This document shows positions 17,362 to 25,885 of a stretch of DNA of 64,000 bases, piece after piece. Within the stretch, counting starts at the first letter, position 1. Each line of letters begins with the position of its first letter. The notes under the pieces were generated by a model. It had not been told where the DNA came from. It did no database searches and was given only the letters and a program-made list of their open reading frames with translations. The stretch comes from an uncultured Oscillospiraceae bacterium. GTDB taxonomy: Bacteria; Bacillota; Clostridia; Oscillospirales; Acutalibacteraceae. The stretch is taken from positions 1-64,000 of the forward strand of contig UQKB01000004.1 of NCBI GenBank assembly GCA_900541565.1, in the 5' to 3' direction. The position numbers were made by a program, and so were the translations under genes.

Positions 17362-18378
17362 ATGCTTACGGATAAAAAGATAACGATTGAACCTTTTACG
17401 GATTTTTATACAAATTGTTTTATGAACGGCATTTTTTCGATTCTGACTTCTGTCGATAAGGAGTATCAGAAATTGACGTGTATCAACGATTACGAATATG
17501 CAATTGTTGAATGCGGAGATGATGAGAATAAGAGTGAAAAAGCCCTCCGGGTCAGGTACCAGTTAAAATCTTATGCAAGGGCTTATTTCCATCTGTTTCA
17601 AAAAGAACTGCCGTGCAGCACTTTGGAGGAGTTTTTTCACAGTGAGATTCCTATGGGGGAGCCTTACATGTTAAAAAGCGGAGACGCAGCTATCGCAGAG
17701 ATGAAACAGTTATTGGATCAGGGGAACTTTATTTACATAGCGACTGATTTATATTATCTTGTTAAATCTAATATAATGTATTATCAAAAAAGCCATTTGT
17801 CCCATTACACCTTACTGACCGGTTATGACGATAAGGGTGAGCAATTTTATATTTTTGAAAACGGGGCCAAAGGATATAACCGCTATGCAGTTGACCAACA
17901 GCAAATTTTGGATGCAATGAAATATGCAAAGCAAAAAATAAAGTGCTACTATTTCCATATTCCTCAGCAGATTTTAATACCAGATATTTGCATAGAGGAC
18001 ATCAAAAAAAATGCAGAGTCAATTATTGCATCCCTTGAGCAGCTTGGCCGGGAAAAGGATCTTTGGAGGTTCCCGATGGGAGACGCGGCATATAGAATTA
18101 ATGCTGAAAATGCTTCAGCTGTTATGTACAGGCACAAAGCAAACCGGATTCTTTTTCAAAATTGTATTCCTTATTTAAATAAGGATGTTTTTATTAAATT
18201 AACAGCCGATTGCGACAGCCTGACAAAAAACTGGGAATGGATGAAGAATATGCTGTTAAAGGCTTATTTTTCTAAAAACAAAAGCATATACTCCATGCTT
18301 TGCCTGAAACGGCAAAAACTTTTTGAGATGGAGATAAATATGTGGAAATTATTGATAAGAGGTGGACCAGGTCAATGA
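17362..18378 (+). CDS. BtrH-type acyl-ACP:amine transferase-like protein
   Basis: 338 residues. DFYTNCFMNG places a candidate nucleophile at Cys19, and SHYTLLTGYDD supplies the histidine/aspartate region of the papain-like BtrH N-terminal fold; a FYIFENG strand follows. BtrH in butirosin synthesis transfers an aminoacyl group from a carrier protein to an amino sugar. This gene overlaps the first of three carrier-protein genes by four bases (ATGA), which fits transfer from one of them to an amine on the product. It is a paralogue of the gene at 84, which lacks the cysteine. Substrates are inferred only. Confidence 0.6.
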   Translation: MLTDKKITIEPFTDFYTNCFMNGIFSILTSVDKEYQKLTCINDYEYAIVECGDDENKSEKALRVRYQLKSYARAYFHLFQKELPCSTLEEFFHSEIPMGEPYMLKSGDAAIAEMKQLLDQGNFIYIATDLYYLVKSNIMYYQKSHLSHYTLLTGYDDKGEQFYIFENGAKGYNRYAVDQQQILDAMKYAKQKIKCYYFHIPQQILIPDICIEDIKKNAESIIASLEQLGREKDLWRFPMGDAAYRINAENASAVMYRHKANRILFQNCIPYLNKDVFIKLTADCDSLTKNWEWMKNMLLKAYFSKNKSIYSMLCLKRQKLFEMEINMWKLLIRGGPGQ

Positions 18379-18632
18379 ATCAGGAGCAAATACAAGAAAA
18401 ACTGAAAGCAATTTTAAAAGATATGCTGAATCTGGACCAGACTATTTTAGATGGGCTGGCTCCGGACACGGATTTGATTGAAAAGCTTACTCTGTCTTCT
18501 ATTGATGCCATTGAGCTGATCGTTATTGTGGAAAGGGATTTTGGCATAAGCATTGATGATGTCGATATTGGTAAGGAGCTTGTACAGACGCTTGAGACGT
18601 TGAGCAGCAAAATTATGGAGGTATCGTCATGA
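18375..18632 (+). CDS. Acyl carrier protein 1
   Basis: 85 residues, four-helix carrier type. The phosphopantetheine site is the serine in LTLSSIDAIELI (SSI instead of DSL), followed by the ERDFGI acidic helix II/III. The ATG overlaps the stop of the BtrH-like gene (ATGA), so translation is coupled. First of three consecutive, clearly diverged carriers; each probably holds a different acyl group or works with a different enzyme. Confidence 0.9.
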   Translation: MNQEQIQEKLKAILKDMLNLDQTILDGLAPDTDLIEKLTLSSIDAIELIVIVERDFGISIDDVDIGKELVQTLETLSSKIMEVSS

Positions 18633-18889
18633 ATTTGCAGGATATTGAAATGAAAATAAGGGAGCTGCTGGTGCTTTCTCTGCATTTGGATAAACCTCCT
18701 GCGGAAATTGCCGGTACGGATTTAATTACGGAACTCAGTATCAATTCAATTGACGCATTGGAAATATTCCTCAATTTGGAAAATACCTTTGGCTTTCAAA
18801 TACCTGATGAGGATTTAGGAGCCGAATTGCTGCAATCTCTTCCATATTGCTGCGAATATATCTATAACAAAGTATCAGGAATTGGGTGA
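18629..18889 (+). CDS. Acyl carrier protein 2
   Basis: 86 residues. The attachment serine lies in LSINSIDALEIF with the ENTFGFQIPDEDL segment downstream, typical of discrete type II carrier proteins. The start overlaps the end of carrier 1 by four bases (ATGA), so the two are translationally coupled and made in similar amounts. Sequence differs strongly from carriers 1 and 3, which argues for separate tasks and not recent duplication. Confidence 0.9.
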   Translation: MNLQDIEMKIRELLVLSLHLDKPPAEIAGTDLITELSINSIDALEIFLNLENTFGFQIPDEDLGAELLQSLPYCCEYIYNKVSGIG

Positions 18890-18894
18890 ATACA

Positions 18895-19131
18895 ATGGAC
18901 ATTTCTTCGGAAAAGGTTTTAGAAGTAATCAATCAGCTTATGGAAGAGAACAAAATTAACGAAAGCAATATGAACGAAAGCCTTCTTGCTCACAATATAG
19001 ATTCTTTGAAATTTATACAAATTATAGTTTTGCTGGAAGAAGCGTTCAATATTGAATTTCCGGATGACAGTTTAATAATGGACCAATATGCAACCTTCGG
19101 GTCAATTGTGGACATGGTAAAAAAATTGTAA
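18895..19131 (+). CDS. Acyl carrier protein 3
   Basis: 78 residues with the most classical attachment motif of the three, HNIDSLKFI, and EEAFNIEFPDDSL after it. ATG 18895 with GGGTG six bases before is preferred; a GTG at 18886 overlapping carrier 2 is possible. A GT2 glycosyltransferase follows 24 bases later. In mitomycin assembly a GT acts on an AHBA-loaded carrier, so this carrier is the best candidate for the aryl group, which is inference from order only. Confidence 0.9.
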   Translation: MDISSEKVLEVINQLMEENKINESNMNESLLAHNIDSLKFIQIIVLLEEAFNIEFPDDSLIMDQYATFGSIVDMVKKL

Positions 19132-19155
19132 AGGAAAACGGAGGAAAGGGCCAGC

Positions 19156-20115
19156 TTGAGGGACAGACGGATAACTGCCAGTATTGTGATGATCACTTAT
19201 AACAAAGCCAGCCGGTTGCTGCTTACATTGGAATCTGTAAAGCGTCTTGAGCAGACTGAGAATTCTGAACTGATTATTGTAAACGATGGATCAACAGATC
19301 AAAGCAATCTAATATTAAAAGAATTTCAGGCAGAATATCAAGCGATGCCGCTGACTGTTATAGAAACAGAAAACTGTGGAAGAGCAGCCGCGAGGAATAC
19401 CGGGGTTGACCATTCAAAAGGGGATATTATCATCTTTATTGACGACGATTTGCTTTTGGATCCACTGTTTTTATCTGGGCATGTGGAAGCTCATAAAAAC
19501 AATAAAATGCTCGCGGTTCACGGACAGATATTTGACTTGCCGTATTTAAAGCTTTTTTCTGATCCTGTTTCAGGCACGTATTTGAAAAATGTGAACCCAC
19601 ATGCGTCGTACAAGTCGTTGGTTATAAAAAAAGAAATGCTTATGGATGGCTCAATCAACCCATACCTTCAGCGTTATGCAAAGAAAAGCAGATTTGAACA
19701 AGATATAGAACAGTTGTTGCATGCAACAGACAGTCCGGAGTCTGGTTGGGTGTGCTTTACAGGCGGAAATGTTTCTGTAAGAAAAAACAATTTGCTAAGG
19801 GCCGGATTGTTTGACGAAGCTTTTGGCCGGCAGTGGGGTTGTGAAGATTTAGAGATGGGCTATCGTCTGGCGCATGCGGGCATATCCTTTGTATACAGCT
19901 ACATCGGGACAAATTATCACATGAGTCATTTCCGCAAAGATATGCAAGAAAAGCACGACCGTACACTGGAGATCTTCTGCAAAAAGCATAACGACGTTTG
20001 TCTGGAACTCTTGAAAAAGTATTTCTCTGGCGGCTTTCCATCGCTGATTGCCTGGAGTCAGGCAGTACAAAACCTTGCAGCTGATAAGGCGGTCGCAGAG
20101 AGGGCGAATAACTGA
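19156..20115 (+). CDS. GT2-family glycosyltransferase
   Basis: 319 residues of GT-A fold: IVMITYNKASRL start, IIVNDGSTD, RAAARNTGVD, the DXD-type metal motif IFIDDDLLLD, and the late acceptor-base segment WGCEDLEMGYRL. It would transfer a sugar from a nucleotide sugar to an acceptor. No membrane helix is present, so it is cytoplasmic, unlike most polysaccharide GT2 enzymes. A TTG start at 19156 follows GAGGAAAGGG; its stop overlaps the ketosynthase start by one base. Its place next to the carriers, and the PIG-L deacetylase at 33021, suggest transfer and later deacetylation of an N-acetyl amino sugar. Confidence 0.85.
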   Translation: MRDRRITASIVMITYNKASRLLLTLESVKRLEQTENSELIIVNDGSTDQSNLILKEFQAEYQAMPLTVIETENCGRAAARNTGVDHSKGDIIIFIDDDLLLDPLFLSGHVEAHKNNKMLAVHGQIFDLPYLKLFSDPVSGTYLKNVNPHASYKSLVIKKEMLMDGSINPYLQRYAKKSRFEQDIEQLLHATDSPESGWVCFTGGNVSVRKNNLLRAGLFDEAFGRQWGCEDLEMGYRLAHAGISFVYSYIGTNYHMSHFRKDMQEKHDRTLEIFCKKHNDVCLELLKKYFSGGFPSLIAWSQAVQNLAADKAVAERANN

Positions 20116-21329
20116 TGGTAAAAACAAAAGTTTATATAACTGGTATCGGCGTGGTAAATGCACTTGGTTCAGGCCGCGATGCTTTTTTTCAGAATTTGTG
20201 TTTGAATCGCTGCGCAGCAGCCAATTTGCCCGAGGATCAGTTACAGGATTTTTTCAAAAAAAAAGCGGTGCGAATACCGGATGAAAAAAAAGATCAATCT
20301 GAAAAAGACCATTACGGGCGTGCCTGCTATTTTATGTTGCAAGCTGCAAAGCAGGCTGTTTCCGAGGCGGAAATAGACAGCGGAACCATAAAGAAATTCA
20401 GAGTAGGATTGTGCGTTGGTACCGCCGCCGGAGATACAGGTGATATGGAAAGCTGGTACTGTGCAAATAATTACCGGCAGCCCTTAACCAAGAGACAGTC
20501 ACCGCAGCTGAAAAGATATCCGTTACAAAATATAGCGGATACGATTGCAGAGAAATATGGAATATCAGGTCCGGTGGTAACCGTTACGGCGGCCTGTGCC
20601 TCGGGAGCGTTGGCACTTGAAACGGCATATGACTGGATTAAGAGGGATCAGGTGGATATAGCCTTGTGCGGTGGAGTCGACGTCTTTCGTCTTCTTGCGC
20701 ATTTTACTTTAGCAAAATATAGAATAATGGCATCTGAACAATTCAGACCTTTTGATATTGACCGTGAAGGCATTCTCTTGGGGGAAGGCGCCGGCATGCT
20801 GGTGCTGGAGTCGTATAAAACAGTAAAAAAAAGAAACAGGGCTGCTGCTGTGAGTATTTATGGAACCGGGTCTTCTTTTGATTGCTTTTCATTGTCCGGT
20901 AAAGATAAAAGCGCACAGAACATTGTATCAGCAATGCACAATGCGTTATCCTGTGCGCAGTTGAAGCCAAATCAAATTGATTGTATTCTTGCGCATGGAA
21001 TAGGGACTGTCGTCGGAGATGCTGCTGAGATGTCGGCAGTGAATGCTGTCTTTTCAAAAAACAGAGAAAACTGTATTCCGGTTACTGCAATAAAAGGGGC
21101 TATCGGTCATACACAAGGCGCGTCGGGAATTTTAAACGCGATCGTTGCAGTAGAAATAATCAGACGTCAGGTAATCCCGCCGATTGTAAATACTATAAAA
21201 ACAGATCCCCTCTTAGAACATATGGGGGTACTGGCGCAGCCCCTGTCATGCAAAGTCAATACAGTAATGGCAAATTGCTTGAGCTTTGGTGGACATGCTT
21301 CAAGCTTAATTTTAGGCAAAATAAAGTAA
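20115..21329 (+). CDS. Beta-ketoacyl synthase (KS, FabF/KS-alpha type), catalytically intact
   Basis: 404 residues. All three catalytic residues are visible: Cys161 in TAACASGAL, His294 in ILAHGIGT and His332 in GAIGHTQGASG, with the GEGAG motif between. It condenses an acyl-enzyme with a malonyl-type carrier. Length and motifs fit KS-alpha/FabF. The cysteine-less partner at 11326 would complete a KS/CLF-like pair, although the two are 7.8 kb apart instead of adjacent as in classical type II polyketide systems. No malonyl transferase is seen in the cluster; the host fatty-acid enzyme would have to serve. Confidence 0.92.
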   Translation: MVKTKVYITGIGVVNALGSGRDAFFQNLCLNRCAAANLPEDQLQDFFKKKAVRIPDEKKDQSEKDHYGRACYFMLQAAKQAVSEAEIDSGTIKKFRVGLCVGTAAGDTGDMESWYCANNYRQPLTKRQSPQLKRYPLQNIADTIAEKYGISGPVVTVTAACASGALALETAYDWIKRDQVDIALCGGVDVFRLLAHFTLAKYRIMASEQFRPFDIDREGILLGEGAGMLVLESYKTVKKRNRAAAVSIYGTGSSFDCFSLSGKDKSAQNIVSAMHNALSCAQLKPNQIDCILAHGIGTVVGDAAEMSAVNAVFSKNRENCIPVTAIKGAIGHTQGASGILNAIVAVEIIRRQVIPPIVNTIKTDPLLEHMGVLAQPLSCKVNTVMANCLSFGGHASSLILGKIK

Positions 21330-21348
21330 CGCAGAAAGGAAACTCCTC

Positions 21349-22317
21349 ATGTATGTTTTAGGACTTGGCGGCTCTAATCATGATTTTTCTTCTTGCCTTT
21401 TACACAATGAAAAGGTTGTTTGTATGATTGAAGAAGAACGTATTACACGGAAAAAGCATGGATTGGGCTTAGGGATTGAAGTAGCAAAGGGAGCTTCATG
21501 GAAATATTGCCTAAAGCAGGCGGGAATCGGATTTGAACAAATAGATCAAGTTGTTGCAAACGATATCTTACTGAAAAGCCTGTATTTCAGAATACCGGTA
21601 GAGGTGTCTTTAATCAATCACCATTTAGCGCATGCAGCCAGCTGCTTTTATCCCTCCGGCTTCCAGGAAGCCGCGGTGATGGTAGTGGATGCGGTAGGAA
21701 GCAGCTTTTCTGTGGACGGCAAATTAAAATATGAAACCGTTTCTCTTTATAAAGCCGATAACAAGGGAATTCATCCATTATTCAAACAATACGGCGATAA
21801 TTTACCAGGAACAGATTATATTGAAAACTCACTGGGTGTTTTTTATTCCGTTATGACGCAGGTAGCAGGTTTTAATGAAATGGAAGAAGGCAAAACAATG
21901 GGGTTGGCGCCTTATGGCAGCGATAAACGCTACCAAGAGGTGAAACAATATCTTCGCCTTACGGGAAACGGCTGTATAAAAATGACCGCTGATGATATTT
22001 ATGCGCTGTTGGAAATTAAAAACCGAATCGATCATATTGAAGACCCGAAGAAGCAGTTTGAAGAAAGAGCAAATTATGCATGGGCGGCGCAGAAAGTAAC
22101 GGAAGATGTAATGACTTATTTCGCCTTATATTTGCAAAAATTGACGGGCTCAAAACGTTTGTGCCTGGCAGGTGGTGTGGCGCTCAATAGCGTGGCAAAT
22201 TACAAAATTTATAAGCTAAGATTATTCGATCAATATTTTATTCAGCCGGCAGCGGGCGATAATGGTACGGCAATCGGCAGCGCGTTTTACGGTTATAATA
22301 ATTTATACAAAGCATAA
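21349..22317 (+). CDS. O-carbamoyltransferase, N-terminal (Kae1-like) half as a separate protein
   Basis: 322 residues equal to the N-terminal domain of NodU/TobZ/CmcH carbamoyltransferases: GLGGSNHDFSSCLL, EEERITRKKHG, the metal-binding NHHLAHAASC, KTMGLAPYG and LAGGVALNSVAN with GDNGTAIGSA at the end. It stops where the family normally continues into the YrdC-like C-terminal domain. That domain is encoded at 36463. In TobZ one domain makes carbamoyl-adenylate from carbamoyl phosphate and ATP and this one transfers the carbamoyl group, so the two products must associate. The target would be a hydroxyl of the cluster metabolite. Confidence 0.88.
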   Translation: MYVLGLGGSNHDFSSCLLHNEKVVCMIEEERITRKKHGLGLGIEVAKGASWKYCLKQAGIGFEQIDQVVANDILLKSLYFRIPVEVSLINHHLAHAASCFYPSGFQEAAVMVVDAVGSSFSVDGKLKYETVSLYKADNKGIHPLFKQYGDNLPGTDYIENSLGVFYSVMTQVAGFNEMEEGKTMGLAPYGSDKRYQEVKQYLRLTGNGCIKMTADDIYALLEIKNRIDHIEDPKKQFEERANYAWAAQKVTEDVMTYFALYLQKLTGSKRLCLAGGVALNSVANYKIYKLRLFDQYFIQPAAGDNGTAIGSAFYGYNNLYKA

Positions 22318-22340
22318 AAGGTTATGGGGTTAATTATATT

Positions 22341-24071
22341 GTGAAAAGAGCACGTTTTATTTGGACTTTAATTCGTCCGGAAAAATTTTGGTTTCTGCTT
22401 TATATGCTTGTTGTCATCCCCGAATGGGTTGCATCGGTTGCCGGACCGTATTTATTAGGGCAGATGGTTGACGGATTTATCTATGACAAAGATATCTCTG
22501 CGTTCTTCGGCAAGGTTTTACTGTATGCCGTTGTGTTTTTATTACAGCTGCTGTTTAATATGCTGCAGCTGTTTGTCCTCAACTACATTTGCAAACAGGT
22601 GAAAACACGCGTACATACAATGATGTTTAAGAGGGTGCTGCGCTTTCAGGCAGATGTGTTATCTGATATGAAAACGGGCGATTATCTGGACCGCATTGAA
22701 AGCGCAGATTATATTGTACGCTTTTTAATACTCAATATTGTTTGGGTGATCGGGCCTGTTATTAAAGTCGCGGCAACCGTTTATGTGCTAAGTACGATCA
22801 ATCTATATATAGCACTTGCATTTTTTGTATTGATACCACTGACGGTATTCATTTCCAGGTTATATATCAGGAAAATAGCAGTTTTACAGCAGGAATACCA
22901 TAAAAGCCAGGGTGTATTTACAGCATGGACAATGGAAATTATAAAAGGCATGCAGGAAATTAAGCTGATGGCCGCAGGGACGCGCATGCTCAAACAATTT
23001 GTCGGCAAGCTGATTAAACTTTTCCGCCTGAAAATTGATTCTGACAAGATGGAAATAAAAAATGAATGGCTCAACGCAGGTGTTCAGCTGGGTTCTACTT
23101 TGGTTTTGTATATTGTATCAGCTTTCATGATCATCATAAATCTGTTTACGATCGGCGGATTTATTACATGCCTTTTATACTACAACGATGCCATCACCAT
23201 TATGAATAAAGTAGTGAAAAAAATCTTTGAATTTCCTCAATTTTATGCAAAGGTTGACCGATTGGCGGAGCTGTACGGGCAGCCTGTTGAGGATGAGACC
23301 GGGACAGAGCTTCAAATAGACAATGGAGAGATCTGCTTTGAAAATGTTGCGTTTGCGTATGACCGGTCCAAACCGGTGCTATCAGGATTTTCACTGCATA
23401 TAAGGCCAAAAGAAAAAATAGCAGTGGTTGGTCGCAGCGGTGTTGGGAAAAGTACAATGATTCATCTGCTGCTGCGCTTTTATCAACAGCAGGAAGGAAA
23501 TATTTATATTGATGGTCAGAATTTAAACGACTGTTCGCTTGAAAGTATACGGAAGAATATCGGTATTGTTCATCAGGATGTTATTTTGTTCAATGACAGT
23601 CTTAGAGAAAACTTTTCTTGCGTGAAAAAGGATATTACCGACCAGGAGATATGGGAGGTTCTGCAAAAAGTAGATTTAAAGGACTTTGTACAGGGACTGC
23701 CTGACCAATTAGACACGGTCCTGGGGGAAAACGATATGGATTTTTCAGGGGGGCAAAAGCAGCGGTTGTCGATTGCCCGGGCCTTTGTGATGAAACCGGA
23801 AATTTTAATATTTGATGAAGCGACGTCTTCGTTGGATTATCAAACGGAACAAATCGTAAAAGAATCGTGGGAAGAGCTCTCGCAAGGCAGAACAATGATC
23901 ATAATTGCACACCGGCTGTCGACCATTATAAACGCCGACAGAATCGCGGTAATCGATCAGGGTAAGGTTGCCGCGTGCGCTCCGCATGCAGAGCTTTTGA
24001 ACAGCTGTTCAATCTATTGTGATTTGTATCAGGAGCAGAATAATCCCGGCCGGATTATTTCAAAAATATAA
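22341..24071 (+). CDS. ABC exporter half-molecule (membrane plus ATPase domains)
   Basis: 576 residues: six membrane segments over about residues 15-290, then an ATPase with VGRSGVGKST (Walker A), FSGGQKQRLS signature, LIFDEATSSLD (Walker B with intact glutamate) and the switch histidine in AHRLS. Type I exporter of the MsbA/MdlB style. A GTG start at 22341 is used. The second half-molecule follows 17 bases later, so the two probably form a heterodimer that exports the cluster product and could give self-resistance. Confidence 0.93.
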   Translation: MKRARFIWTLIRPEKFWFLLYMLVVIPEWVASVAGPYLLGQMVDGFIYDKDISAFFGKVLLYAVVFLLQLLFNMLQLFVLNYICKQVKTRVHTMMFKRVLRFQADVLSDMKTGDYLDRIESADYIVRFLILNIVWVIGPVIKVAATVYVLSTINLYIALAFFVLIPLTVFISRLYIRKIAVLQQEYHKSQGVFTAWTMEIIKGMQEIKLMAAGTRMLKQFVGKLIKLFRLKIDSDKMEIKNEWLNAGVQLGSTLVLYIVSAFMIIINLFTIGGFITCLLYYNDAITIMNKVVKKIFEFPQFYAKVDRLAELYGQPVEDETGTELQIDNGEICFENVAFAYDRSKPVLSGFSLHIRPKEKIAVVGRSGVGKSTMIHLLLRFYQQQEGNIYIDGQNLNDCSLESIRKNIGIVHQDVILFNDSLRENFSCVKKDITDQEIWEVLQKVDLKDFVQGLPDQLDTVLGENDMDFSGGQKQRLSIARAFVMKPEILIFDEATSSLDYQTEQIVKESWEELSQGRTMIIIAHRLSTIINADRIAVIDQGKVAACAPHAELLNSCSIYCDLYQEQNNPGRIISKI

Positions 24072-24088
24072 GATTAAGGATTTGTCCT

Positions 24089-25831
24089 ATGTTCAGTCTG
24101 ATAAGAAAAAAAATCAATGTATTACAGCACATCAAAAAATTTATGCCTGCGCCCCGATATATGTTTCTTCTGCTTGGCTCAGGTGTTTTTCTGCTGGCTC
24201 TTTCGTATGTAAATCCATACCTATATAAAGTACTTGTTGACAATATAATGACAGAAGGGAATATAAATCTTTTATGGATTTTAATTCTTGCATATATCAT
24301 TACTTTTTCTTTGCGTGCATTGCTGACGGTTTTACAAAAGAAGCTCAGAAATCAAATTACATATCGGACATCCCTAAATTTAAGAAAAAAGCTCTTGAGG
24401 ATTTATTTGATTATGAGTACTCCTGCTTTTAAAAAGCACAATACCGGGGATTTGTACAACAGACTATATCAGGATACTCAGTTCATTCAGGATTTTCCTG
24501 TTGAGCAAGTTGTAAATTATCTTCTCAGCTGTCTGAATATTCTAATTACAGCCGTTATTTTGGTAGTGACAGATTGGAGACTGGCGTTATTTGGCTTTGC
24601 TTTGATCCCTTTGTCTTTTTGGCTGACCCAGTTTATCGGAAAGCGCCTTCAGGCCGCATACTATGATCAATGGTCGCTCACTGTCGAACAGAAAAATTAT
24701 GCATTTGACATGTTTCGCAACTGGCGGGAAATAAAATCGCTTCGAATAATACCTGAAGTCGCAGAAAAATATGAAAAATATGAAAAAAGAATAAATCAGA
24801 TCGGTTATAAAAACGATATTATTTGGACGCTTGGTATTATTTTTTCTGAATTTAAATGCAATATTTTAACCAGGTTAAGCCTTTACGTGCTTGGTGGCTG
24901 CTTCATAATTGCCAATACACTGTCAGTCGGTTCGTTGCTTATGTTTATTACCTACTACGAAATAATAAATCAGATGATAGATGGAATCATTGAAGCGGAT
25001 AAGGGGTTCCTGATCAATGCTGTAGCTACAAATCAGGTTTTTTCCATTCTTGACAGTACTTATGAAAAAAAAGCAGGGGTCAGGAAGCAGAAAATATCAG
25101 GAAATATCGAAATTAATAAATTATCTTTTTCGTACGGCCAAAGTGACGGACCGGTGCTGAAAAATATTAGCATGACAGTTCACCCCGGTGAACGTGTAGC
25201 GATAGTCGGACGCAGCGGGGCAGGGAAGTCAACAATCATTAAGCTGCTGCTGAAAATGTATCCGGTTAGAAAAAATACAATTAAAGTTGACGGGAAGGAT
25301 ATTCAGGAAATAAATGACGATACGCTTCATAAACGAATCGCGGCAGTTATGCAGGATCCATACATGCTTAATTTGTCATTTAGAGACAATTTATTACTGG
25401 CAAATTGCAAAGCAGACGAACAAGAAATGTGGTCTGTGCTGGAGAAGGCATATTTGCGTTCGTTTGTCCAAAGTCTGGAGTTGGGACTGGATACAATAAT
25501 CGGCGAACAGGGCATAAAATTGTCAGGCGGACAAAAACAGCGGCTTGCAATAGCACGGGCGTTGATTGCTGATCCCGACGTTATTGTTTTTGATGAAGCG
25601 ACGTCTTCTCTGGACGCAGAGTCCGAGAAAATGATCAATCGTGCACTTGCCGATATTTCTTCACAAAAAACGATGATTATAGCGGCACACAGATTATCTT
25701 CGGTAATCGGTGCAGATCAATGCTATGTGATCGAGAACGGAGAAATTGTGGGAGCTGGAACTCCAAGTGAGCTGCATGGAAATAACAGGTTTTATGACGC
25801 TTTGTTTGACGGGCAATATTCAAGCGAATAA
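24089..25831 (+). CDS. ABC exporter half-molecule (membrane plus ATPase domains)
   Basis: 580 residues with about six membrane segments and a C-terminal ATPase carrying VGRSGAGKST, LSGGQKQRLA, VIVFDEATSSLD and AHRLSS. Both nucleotide sites of the pair look canonical, so there is no obvious degenerate site as in many heterodimeric exporters; homodimers remain possible. Located directly after its partner at 22341. No peptidase C39 domain is present, so it is not a peptide-processing transporter. Confidence 0.93.
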   Translation: MFSLIRKKINVLQHIKKFMPAPRYMFLLLGSGVFLLALSYVNPYLYKVLVDNIMTEGNINLLWILILAYIITFSLRALLTVLQKKLRNQITYRTSLNLRKKLLRIYLIMSTPAFKKHNTGDLYNRLYQDTQFIQDFPVEQVVNYLLSCLNILITAVILVVTDWRLALFGFALIPLSFWLTQFIGKRLQAAYYDQWSLTVEQKNYAFDMFRNWREIKSLRIIPEVAEKYEKYEKRINQIGYKNDIIWTLGIIFSEFKCNILTRLSLYVLGGCFIIANTLSVGSLLMFITYYEIINQMIDGIIEADKGFLINAVATNQVFSILDSTYEKKAGVRKQKISGNIEINKLSFSYGQSDGPVLKNISMTVHPGERVAIVGRSGAGKSTIIKLLLKMYPVRKNTIKVDGKDIQEINDDTLHKRIAAVMQDPYMLNLSFRDNLLLANCKADEQEMWSVLEKAYLRSFVQSLELGLDTIIGEQGIKLSGGQKQRLAIARALIADPDVIVFDEATSSLDAESEKMINRALADISSQKTMIIAAHRLSSVIGADQCYVIENGEIVGAGTPSELHGNNRFYDALFDGQYSSE

Positions 25832-25885
25832 TTACACAAAGCAATTTTGACGCGGTGCGTTAACCGCTGAAAGACGGGTGAAAGC

